64,000 bases of DNA from Dyadobacter alkalitolerans DSM 23607 (lineage in GTDB: Bacteria; Bacteroidota; Bacteroidia; Cytophagales; Spirosomataceae), in the NCBI RefSeq assembly GCF_000428845.1, contig NZ_AUAS01000004.1:485511-549510 (forward strand), in the 5' to 3' direction. Positions 1 to 8,764 of the stretch are shown here, piece by piece (position 1 is the stretch's first letter; each line of letters opens with the position of its first letter). The position numbers and the translations under genes are program-made. Below the pieces are notes generated by a model. The model was not told the origin of the DNA and ran no database searches. It worked only from the letters and a program-made list of their open reading frames with translations.

Positions 1-1343
1 CATTACGCCGCGATGGTTCTTCCCGCTTCTCAGAAGCCAACCGTTACGGTATATTCCCTGCATTCTCGGTGGGTATGCGCTTGACGGAACTGGAATTCAT
101 GAAGCCAACCAAGAAAGTGCTGGATGACCTAAAACTTCGTTTTGGTTGGGGTAAAACAGGTAACCAGCTCATCCCGAACGTTTACAATGCTTACACCTTG
201 TACGCGCCGGATCCTCAGAACAATGCTTACGATATCAACGGAACAGGAACTTCCATCGTGGGCGGATTTGACCTGGTGCAGTTTGGTAACAACAATGGTA
301 AATGGGAAACCAACACTTCTACTAACATTGGTCTTGACGCCGTGTTGCTGAATGGTAAAATGGAATTTGTGCTCGACTTGTACAACCGTAAAACAACCGA
401 TATGTTAACGCAGATCGCCATTCCGAGAACAGCCGGAACAGGAACGATCCCGTATACCAACATTGGTGAGGTTAGTAACAAAGGTTTTGACATCGGACTT
501 AACTACCGTGACAAAAAAGGAGATTTTTATTACGCAGCGGGTGTGAACTTTGGTCACTATAAAAACGAAGTGATTAAGTTGAATAATGATCCTAATGCAA
601 CGATCTTTGGTTTCTCAACGCGTCTGCCGGCCATGTCCGCTTCCAAAGCAGGTTACCCGATCGCGAGCTACTATGGTTATTTTGTGGATGGTGTAATCAA
701 AGATCAGGCAGAAGCAGATGCAGCGCCTAAATTTGGTTCGTATACACGTGAGGGAACATTCAAATTCCGTGATGTGAATGGCGATGGTATCATTACTGCC
801 GCCGACCGTACGATCATCGGAAGCCCGCACCCTGATTTCAACTATGGTGTTAACCTGAATGTTGGTTACAAAGCATTTGATCTGACGGTGTTCGGCCAGG
901 GAGTTCAAGGTAATGAGATCTTCAACTATGTTAGATACTGGACGGATTTCAACGTTTTCCAGGGTAACAGATCGAAAGATATGCTTTACAATTCCTGGAA
1001 AAAACCAGGTGACGACGCCAAATTGCCACGCCTTAACTCAGGTGATGCAACCAGCCAGCAGGTCTCATCTTACTTCCTGGAAGACGGTTCTTATTTCCGT
1101 GTGAAAAATGTTCAGCTGACTTACACTTTGCCAGCCACATTGCTCAAAAGGGTGAAAATCGCTTCGGCGCAGGTTTATCTGCAAGGACAGAACATGTTCA
1201 CATTCACCAAATACACAGGACTTGATCCGGACATTAACCTGAGAAGATCTGGTAACAACAACGAAGACAAGCACATGGGTGTGGATGAAGGTGCTTATCC
1301 GGTTTCTAAATCATATCTGGTAGGCTTGCGTTTTGGTTTCTAA
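1..1343 (+). CDS. SusC/RagA-type TonB-linked outer membrane protein, 3' part
   Basis: The reading frame is open from the first bases of the window (frame starting at base 3) to the stop at 1341-1343, so this is the C-terminal ~446 residues of a SusC-family protein whose start lies outside. The first visible residues contain the family motif RRDGSSRF followed by a tyrosine-glycine-isoleucine-phenylalanine stretch. Further down are a DVNGDGII segment and a C-terminus ending in aromatic FGF, as expected for the last strand of an outer-membrane barrel. SusC proteins form a TonB-driven pore closed by a SusD lipoprotein and import glycans or peptides; the substrate cannot be read from this part. 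susD follows 34 bases downstream, so the two are presumably co-transcribed. Confidence 0.95.
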   Translation, partial: LRRDGSSRFSEANRYGIFPAFSVGMRLTELEFMKPTKKVLDDLKLRFGWGKTGNQLIPNVYNAYTLYAPDPQNNAYDINGTGTSIVGGFDLVQFGNNNGKWETNTSTNIGLDAVLLNGKMEFVLDLYNRKTTDMLTQIAIPRTAGTGTIPYTNIGEVSNKGFDIGLNYRDKKGDFYYAAGVNFGHYKNEVIKLNNDPNATIFGFSTRLPAMSASKAGYPIASYYGYFVDGVIKDQAEADAAPKFGSYTREGTFKFRDVNGDGIITAADRTIIGSPHPDFNYGVNLNVGYKAFDLTVFGQGVQGNEIFNYVRYWTDFNVFQGNRSKDMLYNSWKKPGDDAKLPRLNSGDATSQQVSSYFLEDGSYFRVKNVQLTYTLPATLLKRVKIASAQVYLQGQNMFTFTKYTGLDPDINLRRSGNNNEDKHMGVDEGAYPVSKSYLVGLRFGF

Positions 1344-1377
1344 TCCTTTGACATTCACGAAATTTCATATTATTACA

Positions 1378-3141
1378 ATGAAAAAAATAACCATATTAAT
1401 CGTTCTGATTGGACTGAGCTTTTCCTGCTCTGACAGCTTTTTCGATCTGAAACCCCAAGGCCGTGCATCTGTCGAACAATTGAGCAACAAGAATGGTGTA
1501 AATGCCTTGTTAATAGGTGCCTACTCGCTCGTTGACGGTGTTGGTTCCGGAAATACGGGTCGTCAGTCCACTGTTTCCAATTATGTTTTTGGCGGGATTG
1601 CCAGTGATGACGCGGTGAAAGGAACAGATGCCGGTGACCAGCCTGAGCAGTCATTCATTGAGCAGTATAACTGGCTTTCCGACAACACTTATTTCCTGGG
1701 CAAGTGGTGGCACCAATATGACGGTGTCGCAAGATGTAACGAAGTGATTCAGGTCGTCACCGGGGAGCTGGTTAAGGACATGACCGATGCTGAAAAGGAG
1801 CAGGTGATTGCAGAAGCGCGTTTTTTGAGAGGCTTCTTTCATTTTGAAGCCAAGAAAATGTGGAATAAGATCCCTTATATCGATGAAACGGTATATGTAT
1901 CTGCGGATCCTAACTCTACTAAAATCCCTAATACGGAGGATATCTGGCCAAAAATCGAAGCCGACTTCCAGTTTGCTGCTGATAAATTGCCCGCCGTTCA
2001 AGCTCAAAAAGGAAGAGCGACACAATGGGCCGCCAAATCTTTCCTTGCAAAATCTCTTTTGTTTCAAAAGAAATGGGCGGCTGCTAAGACTTTGCTCGAT
2101 GATGTGGTGAAAAATTCCGGTAAAAAGCTGGTTGCCAACTATCACGACAATTACAGAACAACAGGAAACAACAACACAGAATCGATTTTCGAGGTGCAGT
2201 TCTCTGTGAATGACGGAACGAATGGTAACAACGGTAATGCAGGTGATAACCTCAACTGGCCTTACTCTGCGGGTGCTCCCGGACGTGGATGCTGCGGTTT
2301 TTATCAGCCTTCACACAATCTGGTGAATGCATTTAAGACAGAAAACGGTCTACCTATGATCGGTGCTGCCGGCGACGGCTCGCTGGACACTTACAACAAA
2401 GTGGATCTGCCAAATGACCAGGGAATTGTGACTTCGGCTGCATTTACATTGGACAAAACAGTTCCTGTGGACCCACGCCTTGACTGGACCGTTGGCCGCC
2501 GCGGTGTGAACTTCCTGGACTGGGGCCCGATGCCAGGTTCTGCCTGGATCCGTGATCAGGTGTATGCAGGACCATTTACAGGAAAAAAATGGATGTATTA
2601 CCTGGCTGAGGAAAACAGCACAACGCACTCTACAAGCAAGCGTAATGTGAACAACAACTTCCGTATGATCAAACTTTCACACGTATTGTTGTGGCTGGCT
2701 GAATGCGAAGTTGAACTTGGAAACCTTGCAGTTGCGGAAGGCTATGTAAACCAAATCCGCCTTCGCGCGAAAACAGGTTCGGTGCAGGATGCTTCTGTTA
2801 CTTACAAAGTGGAGCCGTATCCAGCAGGAACATTTGCAAGCAAAGGCGTGGAATACGCAAGAAATGCAGTGCGTATGGAGCAGAGACTTGAATTTGCCAT
2901 GGAGGGCCACCGTTTCTTTGACCTGGTTCGCTGGGGCATTGCAGCCAAAGTGCTTAATAAGTACGCTGCTGAGGAAGCTGTTCCTGGCAAAGAGCCATCT
3001 GGCCGGACATTTAGCAAAAGAGGTTACATGGCTGGTAAAACCTTTACGGAGAAAAACAACTACTATCCGCTGCCACAGGATGAAATCCTGAACAGCCAGC
3101 TGGATGGTAAGCCTACATTGACGCAAAACCCAGGTTATTAA
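1378..3141 (+). CDS. SusD/RagB-family nutrient-binding lipoprotein
   Basis: The 587-residue product starts with MKKIT, a hydrophobic stretch and a lipobox LSFSC, so it is a lipoprotein, expected on the outer face of the outer membrane. An upstream in-frame codon at 1333 lies inside the end of susC, and the lipoprotein signal decides for 1378. The N-terminal helical (TPR-like) part, a central loop-rich part, and a C-terminal segment with motifs such as RNAVRMEQRLEFA and HRFFDLVRWG are typical of SusD. It binds the substrate and forms a lid over the SusC partner encoded just upstream. A strong terminator follows, so the transcript ends here. Confidence 0.95.
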   Translation: MKKITILIVLIGLSFSCSDSFFDLKPQGRASVEQLSNKNGVNALLIGAYSLVDGVGSGNTGRQSTVSNYVFGGIASDDAVKGTDAGDQPEQSFIEQYNWLSDNTYFLGKWWHQYDGVARCNEVIQVVTGELVKDMTDAEKEQVIAEARFLRGFFHFEAKKMWNKIPYIDETVYVSADPNSTKIPNTEDIWPKIEADFQFAADKLPAVQAQKGRATQWAAKSFLAKSLLFQKKWAAAKTLLDDVVKNSGKKLVANYHDNYRTTGNNNTESIFEVQFSVNDGTNGNNGNAGDNLNWPYSAGAPGRGCCGFYQPSHNLVNAFKTENGLPMIGAAGDGSLDTYNKVDLPNDQGIVTSAAFTLDKTVPVDPRLDWTVGRRGVNFLDWGPMPGSAWIRDQVYAGPFTGKKWMYYLAEENSTTHSTSKRNVNNNFRMIKLSHVLLWLAECEVELGNLAVAEGYVNQIRLRAKTGSVQDASVTYKVEPYPAGTFASKGVEYARNAVRMEQRLEFAMEGHRFFDLVRWGIAAKVLNKYAAEEAVPGKEPSGRTFSKRGYMAGKTFTEKNNYYPLPQDEILNSQLDGKPTLTQNPGY

Positions 3142-3160
3142 GATCTGTGCATAACAAACA

Positions 3161-3197
3161 AAAGCGAGGGCGGCCAATGGGTCGCCCTCGCTTTTTA
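3161..3197 (+). terminator. Intrinsic terminator after susD
   Basis: A 12-bp inverted repeat (3161-3172 with 3183-3194, arms AAAGCGAGGGCG and its complement) is followed by a T run. It closes the susC-susD transcript. Confidence 0.9.
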
Positions 3198-3310
3198 TAT
3201 AACATCCATCCGGTTATCCAGTCATCAATTCTAGAATACAGATAGGGCGCAGGGTAGTTTGTAACTGGTAACGACTTATTTTTGTCGATAAGACTTTATA
3301 ACGTTCTGCA

Positions 3311-5620
3311 ATGCTTAGAATTCTGCTTTTTTCACTGTTTTTTATAACACAGGGTTTTGCCCAGACCATTACATCAACGATCCGTGGCGCGGTGAGTGAC
3401 TTAGATACAAGATCGCCACTTGCAGGCGCAACCGTATCCCTGACGTCACCACAAACCGGAACAATCACTGATTCAGCGGGCACATTCCGATTTGATAACC
3501 TGCCGCCGGGACGCTATCAGCTTATGGTTTCGTATGTAGGATATGAAACGGTCCGCATTCCCGAACTGCTTTTGGAATCGGGAAAGGAAAATGTGCAGCA
3601 AGTCAGACTCGCACCAGCCGGCAAACAGTTGAACGAGGCCACCGTCACCGGCGCACGACCGGTCGCATTCAACAGCGTCCAGGAAATAACCATTGAGCAA
3701 ACACTCCGGTACGCCGCCACTTATATGGATCCGGCAAGGGTCGCAACTTCTTTTCCGGGCGTTGCAGCAGCCAATGATCAGGCCAATGGCTTGGTGATCA
3801 GGGCCAACTCGCCCAACAGTATGCAGTGGAGGCTGGAAGGCGTAGAGATCGTTAACCCTAACCACTTGTCCAATGCAGGCACATTCAGCGACCGGCCCAC
3901 ATCGACAGGCGGCGGTGTGAACATTCTGAGTACGCAGCTTTTGGGAACTTCACAGTTTCTGTCAGGACCATTTCCAGCCCAATACGGCAATGTTAACGGC
4001 GGCATCCTGGACATGCATTTGCGAAACGGGAATGATCAGAAGACCGAATTTACCGCCCAAGCCAGCTTACTAGGGCTTGATTTTGCAGCCGAAGGGCCAT
4101 TTTCCAAAAAATCAAGAGCATCGTATCTGGTCAATTACCGCTATTCTTTTACAGGTTTGCTGGGCGCTGTGGGCGTAAAGTTTGGCGGAGAGGACATCCG
4201 GTTTCAGGATTTGTCGTTTAATCTCAATTTCCCAACGGCAAAAGGAGGGAAGCTCACTGTTTTCGGAATGGGCGGCGTGAGCAGCAACACTTTTGAGCCC
4301 GAAAAAGACACGACAACCTGGGAATTTGCAAAGGATGAACAAAATATCTTATATAAAAACAGAATGTTTGCCAGCGGATTGACTTTTGAACAACCGCTTG
4401 GCAAGAAACTGTCGCTGCGCGCCGCTCTGGTTGGCTCAACGCTGTATACTTCCCGAGTCGCTTATGCCGTGAATAGTCGGAATCTGGAAAGAGAGGAGCT
4501 CCTGGGTGATCAAGAGCTTATCAATGGCAAGCTTTCGTTGCATACATCTGTCACATATCGTTACAATCTTCGTTTCAGGTTTCAGGGAGGGATTTTCGTG
4601 ACATTGAATCAATACACGACGGATGTTTGGTCTGTCAATACGGAACTGAAAAGTTTGGTGATTGAGCCTTTCGTAAAATGGTCCTTTCAGCTGACGCGTC
4701 GGATTTCGGCAGAGGCCGGACTTCATGCCATGGTGAGCGGAATGGAAAGAACAGATAAGGTAAGTGCATTGCCCGAACCGCGGGCTGCTATCAAATGGCA
4801 GCTCAATGAGCGTAACCAAATCAGCGCATCTTATGGCCTGCACAGCCAATTGCAAACGGCGGGAGTGTATGCAACTCACATTTATGATACCGACGATTAC
4901 AATAACAGACGCCTCTCTCCAACTCGCTCTCAACATATTGTAGTAGGCTATCAAAGGACTTTTCCCAAAAACAGCAGCCTGAAAGTAGAGGCTTACTGGC
5001 AACATTTGTTTGATGTGCCTGTTGGACAAACGTTGCGAGACAATTATTCAGCTGTGAACCTGGTTGAAGAAATCCCTTACGTGTTTATGAAAAACAACGG
5101 AACAGCAAGAAACTACGGCATCGAGGCAAGTTTTCAGAAACTGCTGACAGATGATTATTACATGCTGATTTCAGGGTCGTTATATGATGCCACTTACGTC
5201 GATTTTTTTGGTCAAAGGCACACGGCCAGATTCAATGGACGGCATACATTCAGTTTTACGGGTGGAAAAGAATTCAAGACCAGGAACCAAAGCTTGTGGG
5301 GTGTTAATGTGAAAATGCTCTGGCTGGGTGGTTTCCGGGACAAGCCCATTGATGTCGAATATTCCAAAACGTTGAAAACCACCCTTTACGAAGAACAAAG
5401 CCATTATTCGGTAAAAATGAAAGACTATTTCAGGCCCGATCTGCGGATCTACTGGAAAAAAAGCAGAGCCAGATTCAACACGACCCTGGCCATCGACCTG
5501 CAAAACGTCTCAGGCACAAAAAACGAAGCTTACCGTTATTTTGATAAGCGAAAGAATGCGGTGGTGACGCAATATCAACTGGGGCTAATTCCCGTGTTGA
5601 GCTATCGTTGGGAGTTTTAG
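3311..5620 (+). CDS. TonB-dependent outer membrane receptor with carboxypeptidase-like N-terminal domain
   Basis: The 769-residue protein has a signal peptide (MLRILLFSLFF..., cleavage after GFA before Gln-18). A carboxypeptidase-regulatory-like beta-sandwich follows (about residues 20-105, with SPLAGATVSL and GRYQLMVSYVGYE), then a plug domain (about 115-230, including RLEGVEI and YGNVNGGILD) and a beta-barrel ending in phenylalanine (YRWEF). It is not of the SusC type: it is shorter, has no adjacent SusD and lacks the SusC motifs. The ligand is unknown. It stands alone between the susD terminator and ssrA. The start is the first ATG before the signal peptide. Confidence 0.9.
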   Translation: MLRILLFSLFFITQGFAQTITSTIRGAVSDLDTRSPLAGATVSLTSPQTGTITDSAGTFRFDNLPPGRYQLMVSYVGYETVRIPELLLESGKENVQQVRLAPAGKQLNEATVTGARPVAFNSVQEITIEQTLRYAATYMDPARVATSFPGVAAANDQANGLVIRANSPNSMQWRLEGVEIVNPNHLSNAGTFSDRPTSTGGGVNILSTQLLGTSQFLSGPFPAQYGNVNGGILDMHLRNGNDQKTEFTAQASLLGLDFAAEGPFSKKSRASYLVNYRYSFTGLLGAVGVKFGGEDIRFQDLSFNLNFPTAKGGKLTVFGMGGVSSNTFEPEKDTTTWEFAKDEQNILYKNRMFASGLTFEQPLGKKLSLRAALVGSTLYTSRVAYAVNSRNLEREELLGDQELINGKLSLHTSVTYRYNLRFRFQGGIFVTLNQYTTDVWSVNTELKSLVIEPFVKWSFQLTRRISAEAGLHAMVSGMERTDKVSALPEPRAAIKWQLNERNQISASYGLHSQLQTAGVYATHIYDTDDYNNRRLSPTRSQHIVVGYQRTFPKNSSLKVEAYWQHLFDVPVGQTLRDNYSAVNLVEEIPYVFMKNNGTARNYGIEASFQKLLTDDYYMLISGSLYDATYVDFFGQRHTARFNGRHTFSFTGGKEFKTRNQSLWGVNVKMLWLGGFRDKPIDVEYSKTLKTTLYEEQSHYSVKMKDYFRPDLRIYWKKSRARFNTTLAIDLQNVSGTKNEAYRYFDKRKNAVVTQYQLGLIPVLSYRWEF

Positions 5621-5630
5621 AATTTTGAAC

Positions 5631-5731
5631 GAGCGGGCGCCCCTGCGCTGAATGAGCGCGCGCCCCTGCGCTGAATGATCGGGCGCCGCTGCGCTGAATG
5701 AGTGAATGATTGAATGAGTGAATGAGAGAAT
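5631..5731 (+). repeat. Two-level tandem repeat between receptor gene and ssrA
   Basis: Three 23-bp units (5631-5653, 5654-5676, 5677-5699; core GCGCCCCTGCGCTGAAT with a few changes) run directly into four 8-bp units of the form GAGTGAAT (5700-5731). The longer units end in CTGAAT, the same ending as the short ones, so the array probably grew by slippage. It starts 10 bases after the receptor stop and is GC-rich, unlike the AT-rich DNA that follows. Confidence 0.9.
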
Positions 5732-5838
5732 GGGGTGATCTTGTTTTTTTAATTGGTTACAGATCAGTTTGTTAGTGGGGTTGTTTGAAAAAAGTGTTTT
5801 CTAGTGTGAACTTTTTGATTTGAAATGTTGTAATTTGA

Positions 5839-5872
5839 TTTGCAATTAAGCTTTAACCTGGCGGTATTTTGC
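5839..5872 (+). promoter_or_regulatory. Possible ssrA promoter
   Basis: A TTTG (5839-5842) and a TATTTTGC (5865-5872), 22 bases apart, resemble the Bacteroidota -33 and -7 elements (TTTG / TAnnTTTG), but the -7 match is imperfect. The distance to the mature tmRNA 5' end (5906) leaves room for a leader that is removed by processing. Confidence 0.35.
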
Positions 5873-5905
5873 TGCTATTGTAAAGTCCAAAGCCAACTAA
5901 ATTAT

Positions 5906-6274
5906 GGGGGTGACTGGAATTGACAGCGGGTTGGAAGTCTGTGTGTAAGCATGTCGGGAGTTGAGATTACCTCCCGTAAATAATGGTCTCAAACAATAAC
6001 TGGCGAATCTACTTACGCCATGGCAGCCTAATCCGGAGGATTTAGCTAATGCCATCATTCCTCCAACCTACGTGCTGATGGTTGGGCTCCGGGGTGTCGC
6101 AAATCAGCGCTGGTTGAAATAGTGATACGGAAATTCAACGAGACACCAGTATCTAAGGCCATGACGCGGGTCCGCCGTGCACCTTGTCTGGCCCGACAAC
6201 CTAATCACGGATAAGCATGTAGAAGGCGCAGGGTTTCCCTGTTCTGGACCGGGGTTCGACTCCCCGCATCTCCA
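5906..6274 (+). ncRNA. ssrA: Transfer-messenger RNA (tmRNA)
   Basis: tmRNA rescues stalled ribosomes and tags the unfinished protein for proteolysis. The 5' end GGGGGTG (5906-5912) pairs with CATCTCC (6267-6273) to form the 7-bp acceptor stem with G-U pairs, and 6274 is the discriminator A. A T-arm GGGGTTCGACTCCCC precedes the 3' end. The tag frame starts at GGC (6002) and reads GESTYAMAA before TAA (6029-6031), which resembles tags of Cytophagales. The gene is intact although two elements are integrated at its 3' end, because the first one restores the last bases (attL). Confidence 0.95.
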
Positions 6275-6275
6275 C
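6253..6275 (+). repeat. attL core of the prophage (ssrA 3' end)
   Basis: The 23 bases are identical to 60432-60454. The first flanking base after the core differs (A here, T at the right end), which sets the boundary. The core covers the second half of the tmRNA T-arm and the 3' strand of the acceptor stem. Confidence 0.93.
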
Positions 6276-6297
6276 AAACACATTTAAATTGAGGCCA

Positions 6298-6328
6298 TAG
6301 GCAGGTTAATACCCTGCCTATTTCTTTT
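6298..6328 (+). terminator. Element-borne terminator for ssrA
   Basis: An 8-bp inverted repeat TAGGCAGG / CCTGCCTA (6298-6305, 6313-6320) is followed by TTTCTTTT. It lies just inside the prophage and would end the tmRNA transcript in the lysogen. Confidence 0.75.
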
Positions 6329-6376
6329 AAAGGCAATTTGTAACCGTTATAAATTTAGAAACAAAAGGGTGGCAAA

Positions 6377-6406
6377 ATGGTAGCCTAAAGAACATGGTAG
6401 TCTTTT
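6377..6406 (+). repeat. Candidate integrase arm sites, left end
   Basis: Two direct copies of ATGGTAG lie 17 bases apart (6377 and 6394). The second extends to a 13-bp sequence ATGGTAGTCTTTT (6394-6406) that occurs in inverted orientation at 60381-60393 beside attR. Placement near both att cores suits arm-type binding sites of the integrase. Confidence 0.5.
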
Positions 6407-6431
6407 TCGGTTCTTACCAAATTTACTACTC

Positions 6432-7613
6432 ATGTTCACCTTTCTCAGAAACCAACTAATTAGAATGCGCAGCCGGTTTGTAATCCGAAGGGCAAGGCTT
6501 AATCAGGCAGGGACATGCCCTGTCAATTGCCGTATTACTGTCAATAAAATCAAAACAAGTGAATTTGCCGTCGGCCTGTCGGTTGATCCAAAAAAGTGGG
6601 ATAGTAAGTTACAGCGAGTCAAGGGCGCTGCCAACAGTGCGGTGGACATAAACCGCAGGCTCGACATCATCAAATCAGAACTGGAAGAGATTTATCTTTC
6701 AGCCAGGTCAAGGGGAGTTCATTTGTCAGCCCTGGAAGTGAAAGACATTTACTTAGGTAAAACAGAAATCACTTTCTACTATTCGAAGATGGCGGCAAAC
6801 TATCACAATGAGCTTGTCTTAAAGGGAAGGGCGAAAACCACCTTGAACCGGTATAAAAGATGCTTTGCCTACCTGGCCGATTACCTGAAAGTTGATATGG
6901 TAGTCGGATCTATTGAAAGGCGCCACGTGGCCGGGTTCTGGCTATGGTTGAAGAGTCGGGATTTCCATAACGACTATTGTAACAAGATTGTACAGGCCTG
7001 CATTGGTTTATTCAGGTATGGGATAAGGGAGGGTCTGTTTGAACGGAATCCATTTTCAGGGTATACACTGGAATGGAAAAAGGAATTAGATACCACAGCC
7101 CTGGACCCGCACGAGTTGGAACAGATTAAAGAATATGAATGGAGTCCGAGGCTTCAACGTGTGGTCGATTCTTTTCTCTTCATGTGTTATACGGGTCTGC
7201 ATATTGGAGACTATCGAGATGTTCGGCAGGAGGCGCGGTATACTTTTGAGGGAGTGGAGTTCATGAAGGTCCGCAGGATAAAAACCAATGTGGAGGCAGT
7301 GTTTCCATTGAGTAACGACGCTCTTGCAATCATTGACAAGTACGGAGGTTTGAATAATCTCCCCAGGATATCGGGACAAAAGTCAAATGATTACCTAAAG
7401 TTGATTGCCGAACGCGTAGGTATCACAAAGAACATGACCAATAAAATGGCCCGGAAAACTTTTACAGATGTGTGCTTGAACGACTATGGTTTGTCGGATG
7501 AAGTGGTGGCAAAGATGCTCGGGCATACAACGACGCGGCAAGTCAAGCACTACGGCCGGATCAAAGAAAGAAGGATCGTCAGGGAATGGAAAGATAAAAT
7601 TGAAGTCGCCTAA
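6432..7613 (+). CDS. Tyrosine recombinase / prophage integrase
   Basis: The 393-residue protein has an N-terminal arm-binding-like region (about 15-65), a SAM-like core-binding domain (about 105-205) and a C-terminal catalytic domain. It should join phage and chromosome at the ssrA core next to it. The catalytic region contains TGLHIGD, where the usual first arginine is His-257, and KMAR with Lys-338 replacing the usual His before Arg-341. LGH (His-365) and the nucleophile Tyr-374 in KHYGRI are present. Bacteroidota integrases such as IntDOT are known to lack the first arginine, so the enzyme may still be active. It reads away from ssrA, 156 bases from the core. Confidence 0.93.
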   Translation: MFTFLRNQLIRMRSRFVIRRARLNQAGTCPVNCRITVNKIKTSEFAVGLSVDPKKWDSKLQRVKGAANSAVDINRRLDIIKSELEEIYLSARSRGVHLSALEVKDIYLGKTEITFYYSKMAANYHNELVLKGRAKTTLNRYKRCFAYLADYLKVDMVVGSIERRHVAGFWLWLKSRDFHNDYCNKIVQACIGLFRYGIREGLFERNPFSGYTLEWKKELDTTALDPHELEQIKEYEWSPRLQRVVDSFLFMCYTGLHIGDYRDVRQEARYTFEGVEFMKVRRIKTNVEAVFPLSNDALAIIDKYGGLNNLPRISGQKSNDYLKLIAERVGITKNMTNKMARKTFTDVCLNDYGLSDEVVAKMLGHTTTRQVKHYGRIKERRIVREWKDKIEVA

Positions 7614-7651
7614 AATCTGACAAAATACTGATTTTACTCAGCGTTATTAAA

Positions 7652-7927
7652 ATGGACAAACCTGTACTGACAGAAGAAGACAAAAGCCGGATCATTTCCT
7701 CGGTGTATTCGAACCCGAGAAAATTATCAATAGCCACGCAGATTCACAAGCTCAAAGAAGCGAGCGCCGATGAACTGGCAGGTGTAACAGGTATTAAGGC
7801 TAATAAGGTCACGGAATACTTAAAGGATATGCACTCGAATGGAATATTGACATCCAGACGTGAAAGCTACTTTGTTTATTACTCCCTCACAGACTTTGGC
7901 AAAAAGCTTGTCACTCTTTTTAATTGA
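7652..7927 (+). CDS. Winged-helix DNA-binding protein
   Basis: This 91-residue protein has a helix-turn-helix of the winged type: ASADELAGVTGI followed by KANKVTEYLKDMHSNGIL and a wing with YFVYYSLTDFG. It lies 38 bases after the integrase in the same direction and could act in control of integration or of early transcription. It converges tail to tail with the XRE-type gene and overlaps it by 8 bases. Its precise role is not visible. Confidence 0.7.
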   Translation: MDKPVLTEEDKSRIISSVYSNPRKLSIATQIHKLKEASADELAGVTGIKANKVTEYLKDMHSNGILTSRRESYFVYYSLTDFGKKLVTLFN

Positions 7928-8345
7928 AGTATCTAAGTTCCGGGTAGTAGTGCTGCCACTCCTTAATTTTATCAATATCTCCCTCCCAGGGTGTCCCATC
8001 AAAGTTTTGAACGGTTTTAGCTCCAAAGTGATGGTTCAGGATCACTTTATAAACCATAGAGTTTTCGAGCACGATCCAAGCTTTAATGCCGTTAAACTTC
8101 CCCTCATATTTTTTCCATTCCTCGGGGTCAGGAAACATTTCCTCTAAGTTCAGCCGAATTTCCATATCAACGGCAGATGTCACTTTTTGAAGTGTTAGCA
8201 AACTGATGTCTCGTTTTCCATTCTCAATGTCTGAAATGACAGCTTCCTCAATACCGCATTTTTGAGCCAGCTCTTGTTGACTCATACCAAGTTTTGTTCT
8301 CGCATCTTTAATCTGCTGTCCGACAATAAGGAGCAAAGTATCCAT
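7920..8345 (-). CDS. XRE-family transcriptional regulator
   Basis: The 141-residue protein has an N-terminal Cro/CI-type helix-turn-helix (about residues 8-60, with GMSQQELAQKCGIEEAVISDIENGKRD split over both helices). Its C-terminal half, rich in charged and aromatic residues, was not recognised. It is divergent from the structural operon and 215 bases from its first gene, so it may control late transcription or be one of two phage repressors (the other is at 59860). Confidence 0.8.
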   Translation of the reverse strand: MDTLLLIVGQQIKDARTKLGMSQQELAQKCGIEEAVISDIENGKRDISLLTLQKVTSAVDMEIRLNLEEMFPDPEEWKKYEGKFNGIKAWIVLENSMVYKVILNHHFGAKTVQNFDGTPWEGDIDKIKEWQHYYPELRYFN

Positions 8346-8378
8346 AGGTTGTAGTTTCTTGAAAGTTAAAATCTATTC

Positions 8379-8390
8379 TGACAACTGTCA
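8379..8390. promoter_or_regulatory. Candidate operator in the divergent region
   Basis: An inverted repeat TGACA-AC-TGTCA lies 34 bases upstream of the XRE gene start, in the divergent region towards the structural operon. It may be bound by that regulator. The evidence is only position and symmetry. Confidence 0.35.
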
Positions 8391-8439
8391 ACTTAAAATT
8401 ATTTTGCGATTGAATCCCAAAAAATGGATTCAGTTTTTA

Positions 8440-8447
8440 TATCTTTG
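8440..8447 (+). promoter_or_regulatory. Candidate rightward promoter of the structural operon
   Basis: TATCTTTG matches the Bacteroidota -7 consensus TAnnTTTG exactly and lies 114 bases before the first structural gene. No TTG at the usual 19-base spacing was found, so an activator may be needed. The 8346-8560 gap holds no convincing gene. Confidence 0.4.
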
Positions 8448-8560
8448 AACTACATAGCACACACGCAAGGAACAACTCGGAAAAGAGCCGGTGAAATGGA
8501 GATGATCAACCAGGAAGCCGGCTCGCATAGTATAACCCAACTCTATACACTCACTTTCCC

Positions 8561-8764
8561 ATGGCCTTTAATTTCAAGGAGGTGCAGGCTGATCAGGATT
8601 ATCGTATTAATCAATCAGCTTCAATTTGTCAGAATTGCCTGCACATAGAATCTGTCCAGCTTCCCGCAAAAGATAATTTACCTCCGATGCACCGCAGCAA
8701 ATGTGGCATCGGACATTTTTTTGTAAAGAATACACACACTTGTAGACTGTTTGAATCCAAATGA
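8561..8764 (+). CDS. Small cysteine-rich phage protein
   Basis: This 67-residue product has CQNC near its middle and two further cysteines, in KCGIG and HTCRLF, a C-x2-C...C...C pattern that suggests a small zinc-binding fold. Its stop overlaps the start of the terminase small subunit (ATGA at 8761), which supports translation. It opens the structural operon. The function is unknown; a DNA-binding role in packaging is possible from its position only. Confidence 0.65.
   Translation: MAFNFKEVQADQDYRINQSASICQNCLHIESVQLPAKDNLPPMHRSKCGIGHFFVKNTHTCRLFESK

Noticed and set aside
8424..8648. 74-codon rightward frame before the first structural gene
   Set aside because: It starts before the -7 box of the presumed promoter, overlaps the better-supported 8561 gene and has no protein-like features.
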